Made by a program: the position numbers and the translations under genes. A stretch of 64,000 nucleotides of DNA from Chromobotia macracanthus. Its lineage: Eukaryota; Chordata; Actinopteri; Cypriniformes; Botiidae. The notes beneath the pieces are model-generated. The model ran no database searches. It saw only the letters and a program-made list of their open reading frames with translations, and was not told the origin of the DNA. The stretch covers positions 3,507,001 to 3,571,000 of the forward strand of contig JAZGTH010000065.1 of the NCBI GenBank assembly GCA_036877525.1. Reading direction: 5' to 3'. Positions 12,201 to 27,100 of the stretch are shown here, piece by piece. Numbering within the stretch: position 1 is the first letter of the stretch; each line of letters starts with the position of its first letter.

Positions 12201-15200
12201 TTGATTTATTGTAAATGCTTACCCATATTATACTGTTTACAATTTTTACAGTAGCTAATGGATAATGTCTAAATGCTCATGTGATTGTATGTATAGACAC
12301 ACTTTATTAAAGGCAATGTAGGTTATTTTTGTTATGTTGGTTAAAAGTGAAGTGGATCTAAATATATTTATGTATCTTCTGTGGAATGCGCAGGACCTTA
12401 AAATGAGGTGGCGTGGCTTTGAAGACCGCTCTGAAGGGAGGGCGGGGTTTTATGCTTTCAAAGCTGGCTTTCTGTTGCTAGCCTCTATAAAGTTACCTAC
12501 ACTATCTTAAATATAAATAGCCTCTTTAACCATGCACAATTGTTTATTAAACCTTTACTTCCCTGATGCAGTAGATTGTCATGCAAAGCTTATTTTCCTT
12601 TTTCTCTATTATTCATTCCACTTTATTATCTGTTCTGTCATCCTCCTCTCTTATGTTTAAGCTTGCACACAGAGGCGGCAGGGCACCATTTACTATTCTG
12701 CTGGTACACAAATCTTGATCTCTTGAGCATAATTAGATTTTGTCCACGTGATTTTAAAACATCTAAATGTCTCGCTGTCATTTAGCATCAATACACTGCA
12801 AGAGAATTTTTAAGAAATCAATGTGATGTGGGGTGGGAGGGGTTGAGCGAGCCCTGTTTCCATTTTCTTAATTGCAGTGGGTATGGGCTCAAGAAACTGC
12901 CACCAGGCCATCTCTCAGTGTGACAGGGCTGAATAAAGCAGCAGGGTACGACTAGCATATTAAATAGCCTCATGACATCATGACTCTGCCGCCTCCTCAC
13001 TTTCTCTTTCACAAACATACATGGTCATCTTGCTTTATCTTTTGTTTCATTAGTTTTTTCTTTTGCTATATCCAATAACCAAATATCTGTACATTCACAT
13101 TTATTTTGGCAGACGCTTTTATCCAAAGCAACTTACAGTGCATTGAAGCTACACAGTTCATCAGTACATGCTTTCCCTGAGAATCGAACCCACAACCTTT
13201 TGTGCTGCTAACGCAATGCTCTGTTAACTTTTGTGCTGCTAACGCAATTTTGCTATAGGCACACCTAACGGACGTTCCCTTACCGGGAATCAAACCTAGG
13301 CCGTAGAGGTAAGAGCACCTAAATTTGAGGTAAACATTGAGGTAAATTTAAGGTCAGGTTTGTCTAGTCCTGATCTAAAATAAACAGATGTGAACGTGGA
13401 CGAGGATGTAAGGAATGGCTATGGCCAGGTGCTTCCTGTATGGAATTAATGTCTTATGCCACAATAGACAGAAGAAACACCATCTCTCTGTAATGGCCCC
13501 GTGGGCAGAGTTACTGACTCCGATGTCTGTTTTTGTCTGAGTGTATGTGTCTGAAAGAGGGTGTGTAAATGAGGGTGTGCAAAGTGCAAAGAAAGCTGCT
13601 GTTCCATATGCAGCTGCTATTTCTGCTAATTCAAAGAGCAGACATCTGGCTCTCAGCCAATGAAAGACGAAAGGGTGTGAAAGAGAGCGAGAGAAAGTCA
13701 GCCAGAGAAGTGAGAGATGGGCATGTCACATAGCAGAAGGAAGTGAGTAAAAGAAGCATAATGAAAAAAAGAAAACATGGAAAATATGATAAAGAGCAAG
13801 ATATATGACAGGAACTCAAACTATCTCAGACTGCTGACCAAATGAGTATGAGAAGAATGAGACAAAGTGAAGAAGAGAGCAGAGGAACTGGGCAGTTGTT
13901 GTTAAGGGTAAACATGGACTAGTGAAAGACTATGTGCACACTTTAAGCACAAACAGATGAGGCCAGAGTTTAACCACAAGTATAATGGTGAGAGGAAAAA
14001 CAGCAGAGAGAGAAAGCGAGAGAGGCGTGCTCTGAGGCAGCAGGCGGAGCTGTCGTGGAGGAGGGGTGGAAAGAATTATGAGCAGATTTTTCCTCTCACG
14101 TTTTCCCACTCTTGAGACTCACTGTGTTTTGTAACTTTTATCCTTCTATCCTTATAAGTCCATACATGTATATTTAGGTTTACTTAATTGTGATGTACTT
14201 TACACCACACAACACCCCACCTCCATTACATATTATCTGTTAATAATTTGTTTTCAGTCCTGCCAGCTTCTTTCCTGTCTCAATCATCACTGCTCACTCA
14301 GCCCAGCAACTAAGATAAAGTCATCAGGGTGTTTGTGTGCCCACCTCACATCTCTGATTTAATTTTATCATCGCACACTCAGCCCTCATCAGAGCAAGTG
14401 GGTGAAGTTAAAAAAAGCTAATGTGTGAGAACATATATAATAAAGTGTGTCTGTTTGAGATTAAACCGAACTGGCCTGACAGATTACTTTGGGCTACTCC
14501 AAAAAAGTGACAAAATGTGTTGCGGGCTATCATTCTCTTAATTTACATAATCATATTTCTAATTAATTATTTTATAGCCCAGAGCATCATTTGTGTGCCA
14601 ATTTACATCTATTTAAATCATGCTAGATTCCCATGGCAGACCGACTTTTCTTTACACACATATAAACATAATACTGTCAAATTGCAACAGCCCAACAAAC
14701 TGGACCCCAACAGGAGAGCAAAGACAGGCTAGATTAGACAAAAATGTTAATGGATAACTAGACAAGGTAAACTAGACAAGTTGAAGGCAGAGAAGTGAAA
14801 ATCACAAAAGGGCACCTCACAGTACCTAAAGGGCATGTTAAGAAGGAAATGCAAAATTCACATCTTAGTGAGTCACTGTAAGTTTAACACGTACAGATGT
14901 GATGAAGCAACAACTAGTGGTAAAGAACCAGTGATACTTGTGCTTACCCATGCACACTCAATATTACACCTTCAAAGTGGTAAGCATGTTGCAAATGGTA
15001 CAAACACCATAAACATTTTAGATTCCAGACAAAATCCAGAAAAAACACCAAGGGTGGTAAGCTCTTTTGCAAAGGCACTGTATTCCTTTAAATTACACTA
15101 TACTATTAATACTATTAATGGTAGCAGTCTTGTGCTATTACCTAGGCTGTATCTCAATAAGGTCCTATAACTGTGGTCTGATTAACTTTCCTCACCAACT

Positions 15201-18200
15201 CATCACACAGCTTCTACCTGGCAGGCAACCAGCAAAACTCTTTTGATCAATTCATTTGTACACTTCAACATGCTTTCAGTACAGAAGAGCATAAATCCAC
15301 ATCAGTCCTGTGGTACAAATAAAACCCAAAGACATTGAGGAACACTGAACTTCAATGTTGATGGTGTGCGCTGATGGATTTTTAAAGTGATTGTGATCGT
15401 AGGAACAGGAAGCCATTTGGGCTAATTGAATATAAATGTATTCTAAGTATTGACTGAAAACCATTTTGGCTAAGCATCTAATGAGACCTGTTGACATCAG
15501 CATGCTACACCGAAGGGTGGACACTTAAAAAAAATAACATTTAAAGTCTCATTATGTTTTTCATTATGTTTATGTCTCTTTTGGTGATTTTCTACTGCCC
15601 TGTTGGTGTTCACATTGCTAATATTGTTGGTTCATAAAGCAATGGGTAAGATTTACTTTCAAACTCATAGTCCCCACCCGGCATCTCCATGGGCATTCTT
15701 GACTGTAAGTTTATGTCTTGATTTTGGACAATAAAACTCTGCCAACTCTGCCACTTTTCAGCACAAACAGCTTGTGGTGGATTGGGTGGGGTAGCAACTT
15801 AAAGGGGAACCAGTAAAACATTCATTCACTTAAAGGGAAAGTGTGGGGATTTCTCTTGTGAATGTTCCACATAAATGTGATTGCTCATATACTGAGAATG
15901 TGCTTCCTGTGTTATAAATATCCTACGAAAAGTTCTCAATCAACATAACGCTGTCAAAACAGCCAACATCCCAGCTAATAGGGAACGTTCTCAGACTGTT
16001 GGCTAACATTCTCTAAAAGTTCTCTTAAAATGATTAAAAATGTTCCTGCTGTAATGTTAGTAGAACTTTATTTTAATGTATATATCACATTTTTGTGTAA
16101 ACCTCTTGTGTTGGGTAAAAGCAACTGATCTCATATTTCTGCCTTTAAACCAATAAATTTCCTTAAATTTAAGAAATTTCTCTTTTTTTATAGTTCCATA
16201 CTGGCAGTTGAAATAAATCCTGCACTTTTATAGAGACAAAGGGGCTTCTGGTGCAAACGTCTGATTTATTGTAAATTTTGTTAAAAGAGCCAATACAGTT
16301 TAAAGAAGACGTAATGGCACCACAGTCTTATTTGTCTGAGGCCTGAACTCTTGTCTTCTACAAAATGTACTTCTCTGTTTAAGTACAGAAACCACTCATC
16401 TAATTTTGTTTCTATGGATACATCACTCCCCTGCAATAATGGAATAATTGAGTCACCCAGGGTCAGCTCCATTCCCCTAACACTCAGCAGCAGGCATATG
16501 CAAGCAAGGGCTGACCACACACCAGCATGAGGTTTACACAATGCTTGATAAGCAATTCCTCAAGCAAAGATGACGTTTTATTGGTTAAGAAGCAAAATGA
16601 AAATAAAACCACTCTCTTTTGATAAATCTACTCATCAAGTTTGATTTCAAGTGACATGTTATATTCCTTTAATATTTTATTGCTTTCCCTTCATGCTTTC
16701 CCTCACAGCAAATCTCAAATCTATCGTTAACCCAAAAAGCTCCAACTGGCTCATCATTATTGAGTGCAGCCCGCACCATTACTCCACCCCCACCTTGCTG
16801 TCATCTTATTTTAACTGGTGCTTTGTGTCCATTAATGATCCAGCCATGAATCTTCATGTATTTCATGGCCCAATACTGACACTTAATCAGGTCTCTGAGA
16901 ACCTGACAATGAGTACTTCTGGGGACCCAGGTAAGCTCAATTTCTGGAAAACTGTGGCATTACAGGTTCATGATGGCTTCACATTTTATTCTATAGTCTT
17001 TTGAAGCTAATTTGTCCCTTTTCTTCTCAACTCATTTTGGGGAGCTGAAGAGATTCTGGGAGCAAAAGCTTAAATATCTAGAGTCTGACTGAGAAAAAAA
17101 TGTGCTTCTCTTAACCTTTCATTTAACACTCTATTTAAAATAAAACTGTATTAAAAAATAGTTGTTTACCGAATTAGGTTCTATTTTATTAGAGAAAACC
17201 TTCCAATTAAAACAATATTTACCACCAAATTAAGGATTGAGTAAAACGTGCTCACTCTTTAATCTAACACTATATTGTAGCTATGAGAAGTGATCATAAA
17301 GAGATTTTAAAAGTGAGCACATGCATTTATTGTATTCAAACTTAGCCTTTTTTCACTTGAATTCATCCACTGCTCTCTCTCTGATGGACTCGAGCTACAG
17401 TTGTGATCTCTCACATTACGCTCCATAAAGAGCAAGGCAGGGTGTGTAGACATCTTGGCTGCAGGCCATTTCCTCACATTAAGATGTTGAGAGCTGTAAT
17501 GTTTCATCTGCAGTTCCTTACATGGCATCTTTGCACTTTGCGGACAGACAATAGATCAAAGCAGTCTGTCTCAGCCTGATCCCAGAAGAACAACGAGCGA
17601 ATATGCAATTCTCATTCATCACTTGCATTGTGTCATTCCCATAACTATCTTCAATTCTTCTGCCAAATGCTTCATATTGTAGTACAACTCTTTAATTTGC
17701 TGATGCCTGGCTTTGAGATCTGCTAACTCACTATAGGACATACAAGCTGCTCTAGCTCTTCATACAAGCAGCTCTAGATCTTCATACAAGCAGCTCTAGA
17801 TCGTCAGAGTATTTAGACTATTGGGTTTCAATGTGTTAGTATGGCCCATACCCTATTTTCACCCCTCGCCTTCATACCCTCCTGACCACTGCCACTCCCA
17901 CAGTGCCCGAGCCATAAATGATCTTCCAGTCAGCCCATCAGCTGTTCCCAGACATCATACAGGCCACCTGTTGGGCTTTTTAATAGGGGCTGTGTACCAC
18001 TGACCTGCTGGACCTTGGTCAAGAAGGTCATGGGCTTGTTAAACTACTGTTTTCTCCTCATATAAACATGTTTCAAGACTCCATACATCACTCACTATGT
18101 CCGTATATTAAAGCATTTTTAAAAAGAGCATGAAAATAGAGACATAAAGAAAGCGGCATAAAACTGGAACCGTTTTCTCAAATCATTACTCTCAAATTTA

Positions 18201-21040
18201 TTTAACTAATTTAACCGAATCACAATTACTATTAATTTAATCAAAACAGCACATAAGTGGCACATAACGTTTAGCCTAGCAGTTGACTGACAGCGGGTAG
18301 GAGGTTATTTACTCCTGTCTGGGATGCATCTGGATTAGCTACAACTGCAATGTGGTCACATGTGTTCTTGACTGCCTCCATATGCGCTTTTTGTGACCTG
18401 ATCACAGAATATTTTAGACTCTGTTTACACCCATATTTAGTGCTGAGCAGATATGAAAGCACTAAAATCATACCACGAAACCAGGTGTAAACTTGGCTGT
18501 ATGTATGACAACAATTTTGCTACATGCCCAATTAGTCCAGATTTATTCAGATTTGACATTCACAAACTTCACGTTCACAAAAAGTTTAATTTATGATTTT
18601 AGATTGCTTATGTTTTCTGTTCGCAGGGCTGTTTGTAATAAAGTTTATACATGCACACACAAACACGAACACGCAGTTAGTTTCATTTGTAACCCGTCTT
18701 AAATGGTCAGGAAATACTTAACATGACTCACTGGGATGTTCACATTTTCCACTCTAATTAAACTCCTCCCTTTAGCAAACAGAGCTGGCCAAGAAAACCC
18801 TTTGAATGTAACAAGTGTTAATACTCTCAGAACTCGGTTTTCAACCACTGAAAGGAGGAAGATGGTGTATGTGTGTGTCAGCGAGCTCGAGTGTGTGTGT
18901 TTGTGTATGTTGGGGGTAGGGCAATGGGAAGGAACCAGAGAAAAGGACAACATATAAACTTTGCAATACTAAGCAATTACTGTTTCCGTTAGATACATGC
19001 TCACTGACAAACACGCCTAAAATACCCAGTCTGACTTCTGGAGCAGTATGAGCCACGTGTTTTCCACATTGGATGAAATATAATCACGCTTAAAAATTGC
19101 CAAAATTCCAATGAATAAGAAAGCAGACTGTAAGAAAACGGTGTTTCACAAACAGAAAATGTGAATAACATGGGTAGTTATACTTTTACATCCTCTTTCA
19201 AGCAGACACTTGTACTTTGACATTATGGTTTAAATGTACCATAAGAAAGAAATACCCAGCTGAACTGAAAATGAACATTTAAAATCTTTTAAAGACTTTA
19301 CCCTAGTTGTGTGATTCTTCTATGTCTTGTGACTCACAGCTATGAAAGTGTTAAGGCAGATGTTCCTGATTTAATCCTCCATACCAAAAATGGCTCTTGA
19401 TGTGTTGAGTTTATACTTTGTTTTTGTTCAGCTGAAAAAGCAAGTAATACATCTGGGATGGCATGAGGGTGATTAAATGATTGCAGAATTTTTGTTTTTA
19501 CGTGAACAACAACTATAAATAGAAAACAGTTTGATCATTTGTTACCCTCTCTGCCTAAAAAGCACAAGGCATTTCTGAATAAACAAAAATCAGTTACCAA
19601 CTGGACCAGTCCACCCGTGTGTTCCAGACACTAACCTCTGATCACACAAATGTCCATGAGAGACAACTGATCTGTTTCTGTACAACACTTATACAAGACA
19701 TTTTCATGCTTATATTTATATTATGGGAACAAACCTGGAAAAATTCAATGCTGGTGCAAAACTTACAATTGTACCTGTGACCAGTTAGTCACATTATATT
19801 ACAAAAGACCAACACTTAACAAAACTACACACTTTGTAAAGAAGTGTATAAAAATGGTGCAAGAGTTAGGGTTTTCTGTTATGCATTTAAAGGAAGCTTA
19901 CAGAAGGGTGAAGCTGCAAAAATGTTTGGGTGTGTTTACTTTATGCTTTAGATCTGCTGTTCAGCTAGCATTCATTTGTAAACACAACAGTTCTTTCGCA
20001 ATAGGAAATGGATTTTAAATGTAACAAAAATGGATGTTCATGCCATTTCAAAAGGTCATCAAACAGATTAAAGCAATATATAGGCACTTTTATGAAGAAT
20101 CTTTACTGGTAAATTACCGGTAAAGCACCATTAAGAGATCATGTGTAAACAGGACGTTTTCTGTAATAGCAGTAAATTGGTACTAGCAGTAAGAGCAGTT
20201 GTTACATTTCCAGTAAATAATGATGCTATGTGAATAAATAATAGGTTTACAGGTATGAGCACCGAACGCATTGATGTAAGAAGCTTTGAGCCAATCAAAA
20301 CATTGACACTGATGATGCGTTTAATTTCTTCATTACAGTTGTGCAAAACACTTTTCCACATCCTCCCATCGAACCCATGTGCCGCCATTTGTGTAAACAT
20401 TACTGTTCATTTAGCCGCTGGTCGCCTCTCTGCCTTCGGAAACTAGTGACAGCATTTTTGCTGTTTGAAGTCGTCATCTAATACAATGTTGTTTGGTCAA
20501 GAGCAACTGCATGAATTTTCTGCATGAAATGTTTGCCAAAAGGTCACCCTCGCTTAAACACACCACAAAGTTTAATCAGTATTTCGACATCGCTTGAGTG
20601 TTTAGCAGAAAAGTCATATGATAATTTACCACTATTACTGTGTGAAAGGGGCTTATCAAAAGACATTTGTTTTGTGTGTATGTCTACGATCTATTAGAGT
20701 ATAAAGCCTGGAACACATTTTTTCACTGAGCATGACTGTACTTTATGAGCAGCATCTGTGTTTAACATTGCTGGGTTTACTCTCTTCTGCCTGTTCACCC
20801 ACAGAAAACTCTTGGGCCACCCAAGAGAAAACACCTTCTTCAGGTACTTAGATGATCCTGTGTAAGCAGATGTATTTGAATAATACATACAAAACGTTTG
20901 CTTTACAAGTCATTGGTTAAAGTTATGCCACTTTGTGTGACCACCGTCTGATCTGAGGCAGGGATTACATAGGGAAGGAATAAGGAGTGGAAAAAATGAC
21001 TTAAGAAAAGGGAATAATAAGGACAGAGAGAGAGGGAGCG

Positions 21041-21106
<66 letters not shown>

Positions 21107-24100
21107 GAGAGGGTATTCTCTTACTTATGTAAAAAGTGCTGGGTGCTTCTTTTCCCTCAAACTCTAGTTCCAGAATGCTGCTTGTCTTAGTGTCATGACG
21201 AAGCCAGAGTGAAACCCCCAAAATGACACAACCAGCCAGCTAAAAAAAAAAAAAAAAAGAGGAAGAGGCATCATGAGGACACATAGAGAACACATTTGGT
21301 CACTTTATTTTTAACCATAATGGAAGTATAGTAATAATGGAAATAGCACACACACAAGAAATTAGCAACTTGCAGCCTTACTGATTATAAAGGTTATACG
21401 CTTACATACATATATACATCTTTCTTTTTCCTCTAGATTGGTGACAGTTAAAGAGGTTTGTGAGTGCATTTTGTCAGTATCCCTGTCTCTAACTCATACT
21501 TCCATAGTCTGCTTATTTTCAGTTTAACAAAGAGAAAGAGACACACATTCTACATAATGGGGGAGGAAGGGATCTTGTTACAGACCCCATCCAGAGGCCC
21601 ACAGTGCCGAGGGTTAAGAATATCAAAACATCACTGTACTCCAAAGCGGCACACATCTAGCATGGTTCAGCCCTCTTTTCTCCTCATATGGTTCACAATG
21701 ATGAGCATTCATCTGAGGGAGACCAGTAAACACATGGCATATTCACGAGAGAGGGTGTTCGTGGACTCTTGTGGCAAGGGGGAGGGGCAGAGAGGAAAAA
21801 AGGAGAAAAGGACAGAGGGCGTAGGCAGTCAGGAGAGATTTAATGCAGCGCTACAATATGTGGAATTGTATGGGTGAGGGGATAAAAAGTGGGAATGTTT
21901 GGGAGGGGCGAGTGCGTGACAAGCAGAAGGGGGGTTATTTGGTTCTGTTTATATGTCTTTATTTACAGCTAAATCATTGTCGACATTCCCACTGGATCTC
22001 GTCAGGAATGCGTCTGCTCTGTGGAGGAATGCAGAGGGGAGATAAAAAGGACTGGGGATAACCAAGAACCTGCTGGGTTCTGTTGGAAGCAAGGAGATCC
22101 AACTACACCACACAAGGCAGAGTAACAGAAAAGAGAGAGAACAATGATCACAATCTTCTCAGGATGGGAAAACAATGGGCTTTCTTACCTAATTTCACAA
22201 ACCTTTACCACACACACACGCACACACAAACCACTTCTACATCTGCGAACAGCTGCATCGGTACAGTTACTCATACCAGGTCAAACCAATCACCAACTGT
22301 GGTTCACACCATACCCCCACACGAAAGTAACACTGGGTACTTTCTTTTCTCTCTAGTTGTTTTTTTCCCACCAGTACTGGTCTTAAACACCTGTTACGGC
22401 AAGGCAGAAGTCAGACATAACCACATAAATTATATCATATTTATATTTCACAAAAATATGCCATTACATTTGTTTTGCGTAAACCTGTATGCTACCATCT
22501 CTGGATATTGTGAGGTATGAGGTGGCCTAGCCATAAACAATTTCTGAATATAGAACTTTTTTTCAAAGAGAAAAAACTTTATTCGGAGAGGATAAATGTG
22601 TGAGAGAAAGAGTTCTTTCCATCTCTCTTTCTGTCTTTCTCACTCTCTAAAGACCAGATAGGGCCATTCCAGAGCTCAGACAGCCTGCTGCTTAGCAACT
22701 GAGTAAACATAAGCCCAGCCAAAGGGAGAGGTCCTAAAATGATGGAGCACCAAGCAGCTCTGACACGTTAAGCAACAGAGTGCGGTTTTACATTCCACTC
22801 TCACAAAGTGACTTCAGGCATATCTGAGTAAAAGTGATTCCCATTTACTGTTAAACAGGGGTGGGTCAATGCTAAAATTCACAGTGCCTGGGACAAGTTT
22901 AATTGGTGATCCCCCTCTCTTCCCCAGGTCCAACAAGAAAACTATGGGATAAAGGAAATGAGTGGGCCCCTCCCTCTTCACAGGGGCTGAGACACTGTTT
23001 GTGCTTCTTCCCCTCTAACAATGACCCTGGTGTCTGGGGGAAAGATGTAACCTGGATGAGGGCATCCTATCTGAATTTATGTAGGAAAAAGTAAGACGTG
23101 CCATTTATATTGTAGAGCCAAAACAAAAGAAATAATTTAATAACAATCAAAATGCTTTGAAGTAAAAAAGGGACTGAGTGAGCTCATAAAAACTCACTTA
23201 TTTAACTGTAACAGACGACCTGCATTGTAGGTTGTTTATGCAGAATATATACATATTTATAATTTCTTTTAATTGTACTAACTGCAATGCATTTTGGACA
23301 TCCACTTTGACACAGGAAATCATTATTGCAGCGGTTGTAGGATGACAACACAACTAACCAGTCAAAAAATAGCAAGACACACCCAACAATTCTGTCTGTG
23401 AGGAAACAGAACAAATTTAACTAATGTTTTGCATGAACTTTGTCCTTCCAATCACAATGTTTCAATTTCAAATATTTGTAATCAGGCTGACGTCTTCATT
23501 TTGTCCGTGTTGTACTGCATATCTGCTGAAGACAACATTAAAATTTTAAAAGTCCCTTTATTTTAGCATAATGTGTTCACACAGTTTAATAACATGCAAA
23601 CAAATGTAATCAGCTTAAATATTAATACTAGCCAAGTCTCCGTTTTGGATAGGTAGATTTAATGCAGTTTGCAAATAGGTTAAGTAGGCTTAAAGCAAAA
23701 TGTAATATAATTTCCTTAGAATTTCAGTTCTGTACAGCTAAAAACGATGGGCCTTTTTAATAAGTAATCTAACTGGGTTTATTTTAACTAGTAAAACACA
23801 ACACAAAATTCTACTAGATTTATTACTGGAATTTTTTTTTTTTTTTACAATTTACTCTATTTCTAAATAACGGTAAATCAGTCATAAACTAATTCTCACA
23901 ATTTTAGAAATTTGTTGCCTAAGAAACACACGCTGAGGTCATGCCCTAAGTTAAGCATAATATTAAGAAATATTTGCACCACACTGCTTAAGAAATTTCA
24001 CATTATGATGAAAGTGACACTTATTCCACCACATATCTCTTGTTTATGCATATACATATTTCATGTCCTGTATAAGGGTTGTAGAATCGCAAACCTCTCT

Positions 24101-27100
24101 TGTTTATCTTCACTGTTACTAGCAGTGTGGTGAGGGTTCTATTTTTTGCCCTACGACCCAGTAAAGGGCTGTTGTAGAATGCCTGGCATGTCAATGCTGA
24201 GCTCAGGAAAAAAATACTATCAGCCATTTGCAAGACACCCCTTAAGTTAATAAAGACCTTCTGTCATACCCCAGACCCCAGCCTCCATACATAAACATAT
24301 AATCCTCTATATAAAATGCAGCATATTTTTGTACAAAGTCTAAATATTGTCAGACTGGTATTGAGGGCTTGGCAATGGACAATGTCTTAACAGGTTTTTT
24401 CCCATCACTATTTGAGTCAACTTCCAAGCTGAAATAAACAACATCTCGGCCTCAAAGAAAAAGTCCATCAAGCTTCACTGGTATGAAGGGTCTGAACACC
24501 TGCTGGGTTTGGGCCTATAAAAAAACCAATACAAGTGTTAAACCCATTAGTAAAGGGGAAAATATGCTGCTTCTGTTTTAACTGTTGACTTTTTAGGATT
24601 TAGTCTTGGTTTTCAATATGACTTGAAATGATATCTGTATTAATAACACGTTTTCGGTCTTATTAATCATGATGGCACTTTCAGAGAGGAAAAGGACCTT
24701 GTTTCTTTGGTTTGCATGTAATCTACCAAGTGATTGTTAAAATATGAATCAGAAGTGTAACCAATTAATCAACCAGCCATTTTGAGAGGATACACCCAAT
24801 CCAGTAAATGTAAATATAGCTACCACTTAGTGCCACTTAAGTTTTATACTTAGCGTTATAGAAAGACATAAACAGGAACACTTGAGGATTTTTTAGACTC
24901 AGACCTGTGATCTGTTCTCAGCTATGTGTCCCCGTGTTTGTTCTTTATTATCAGTCATGGTTTATGGTTTCATGAAGGCTGAGTTTCTATAAGGATAATG
25001 ACTTTATTACAAAAAGGACAGGTCATTTTTCTTTAGGTAACCTACGATATATGCTTCATGTGCCAGGATTTAAATGAACTACTTTTATTAAAATCAAATG
25101 TATTATTTAATATTACTGCCTTAACCTCACTGTTAGTTTACACAAAAAATACACACAGTGACTATTAGCACTGGACTATCAGCACTGGCATTTCTCTGTG
25201 TGAATTTTTTCCTCATTTACTTTTACAGCTTCTTCTCCAAACTACAGCAAGTGGGAGGGACAAGATAACAACAATTAATTTAGTGAAGTGACGTGACCCA
25301 TACTCAGAATTCGTCCTCTGCATTTAACCCATCCCTCCACACAGTGGAGCAGTTAGTAATGAACAAACACTACAAACTGTGAACACACACCCGGAGCACT
25401 GGGCAGCCCCCTGGAAGCAATTGAGGATAAGGTGCCTTGCTCAACACCCCATCAGGTGTTTCCTGCTGGCAAAGTGATTATTCCAGGTTTAAATCCAGGT
25501 TTTTGTTTTCAAAGTCTGGGTCACCAAACTTGGCCTGCTCTTCACTTCAATTTAGGGATGAAGATCATGGTGGAAGTCTTAAAGCAGACTGCCATATGAC
25601 ATATCTCTAAACACTGGAGACAGCTGATCAGCACAGTACTTAAAGATGGATGAAGAGAATTTTGTTTTCGGCTGCTTTGCAGGGGTTCTGTCTTTTGAAA
25701 ACTGTTAACTTGTCTCTCTGAGATGGAGAGAATAGTTCTTGTAATAGGGAGGAAGGGGAGGAGGTCGTTGAGGTATGCAGCTTTGGAGGGTCCCCAGCCC
25801 CCACTGTGGTGCGGTTGGTGAAGCTGAGAAACTAAAATTTGAGAAACTAAATTTGCTAGAGTAACAACCTGGCTTGAACCTCTGCCGGATCTCAGTTACA
25901 GAGTAACAGGGTAGAGTAACGCCGTGTTACAAGACATAAACAAACAGAAGGCTAATTTTAACAGCATTTACCAGTCTCTTTTGTCTGTGGTGTTGTTTTT
26001 TCGCTACCTCGATGAGCATCGCAAGTTGTTGTAGGAAATTTAGTCTCTATGCCCTCCTTTTCGCTGTCTTAATCGCAACTTTTACGTTTACATTTCATGT
26101 CTGTTATCAAAAAACTCACAATATAAAATAAAAACGCTACTGTTTGATCACAGCATCCTTCAGCTGTTTATGATTTGTGAATGCTGCGTTTTTAATCGAC
26201 CAACTTACGTCACTGTAGAGTTCCTACCGCCAGTGTGAACGCAACTAGAAAAACAGTGCGAGGGAAAATGTAGTTCCTGGTGTGGAAGTGTCTTTCAACA
26301 TGACATTGGAGCTCATTTAGGCTGTTGGCCAGTCGCAGGTCATTAGCAAAGAGGGTGGCCTTCAGGTTTGCAGTTTCTGATCTGATCTGCGTTGAGTCAC
26401 TGGCTAAGAAAAGCTGTTTGTAGTTTCTCAGCATACGACTTTTATTTTGACTCTTTGAACCTGATTTTATCCCCAATTCAAATGCAACTTTCTTCTCCAT
26501 CCTTGCCTGTCTGAGTCTGGCTTTAAACCAGGGTGTCACTGTCGTAACTCACCCTGGTTCGTGATGGCACACAGCGATCTTCACAGAAGCTGATGTATGA
26601 TGTCACAGCCTCTATGATCTCATCTGGTAGCAGTTCTGAATACATTTCAATCAGTGCAGAATAAACTGCTCTGCTATTTTATTGCACCATTGTGACCACA
26701 GTGTAACACAGAAAAGCCCATGTATGTGAAAGTAAAGGAACAAATAGGGAAAAAAATCAAATGTAATAAAAGCAGGAATACATGAGAAAACTCTGGAGGT
26801 CATAGCAGGCGAGAGATGAAATGTTGTTGCTGGGCACCTCCGCCCCGGGTCCATTATTTTCTCCATTAAAAGCTCTCATAATCACCTTATTTACTGCGAA
26901 CTGCCCTTATCTTTATTCTCAACAACACTACACAACGTCTCTTTTACACAAACACATCTGTACTAAAATGCAACTCTTGGTCGTTTTCTTTACAGGATAA
27001 CGCGAACTTAACAAGCATAAACTTCGACCTGAAAATCTTCTCGTAACGACTGTCAACATCACGGATAAACGGTCCTCTTGAAACGCTAAACTAATGGCGG

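Larger units (their letters stand above)
11258..21124 (-). other. cd81 intron 2 (9.9 kb)
   Basis: Largest cd81 intron. It holds a reverse SINE (13094-13250), a truncated TIR element (15970-16090), a 3 x 22 bp tandem (17741-17806), two unclassified repeat-like blocks (18270-18492, 20100-20657) and a GA microsatellite beside exon 2. Purine-rich stretches lie at 13660-14060. The remainder shows nothing recognisable. Confidence 0.75.

Noticed and set aside
17821..18003. Small plus-strand frame with less AT-rich composition
   Set aside because: 60 codons, no motif, no splice support.
20910..21124. Leu/Ser-repeat extension of the cd81 exon 2 frame
   Set aside because: Translation of the CT microsatellite in the intron beyond the donor at 21124.
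22083..22520. 145-codon plus-strand frame
   Set aside because: Includes a CA-rich low-complexity stretch; no recognisable motif; lies in cd81 intron 1.
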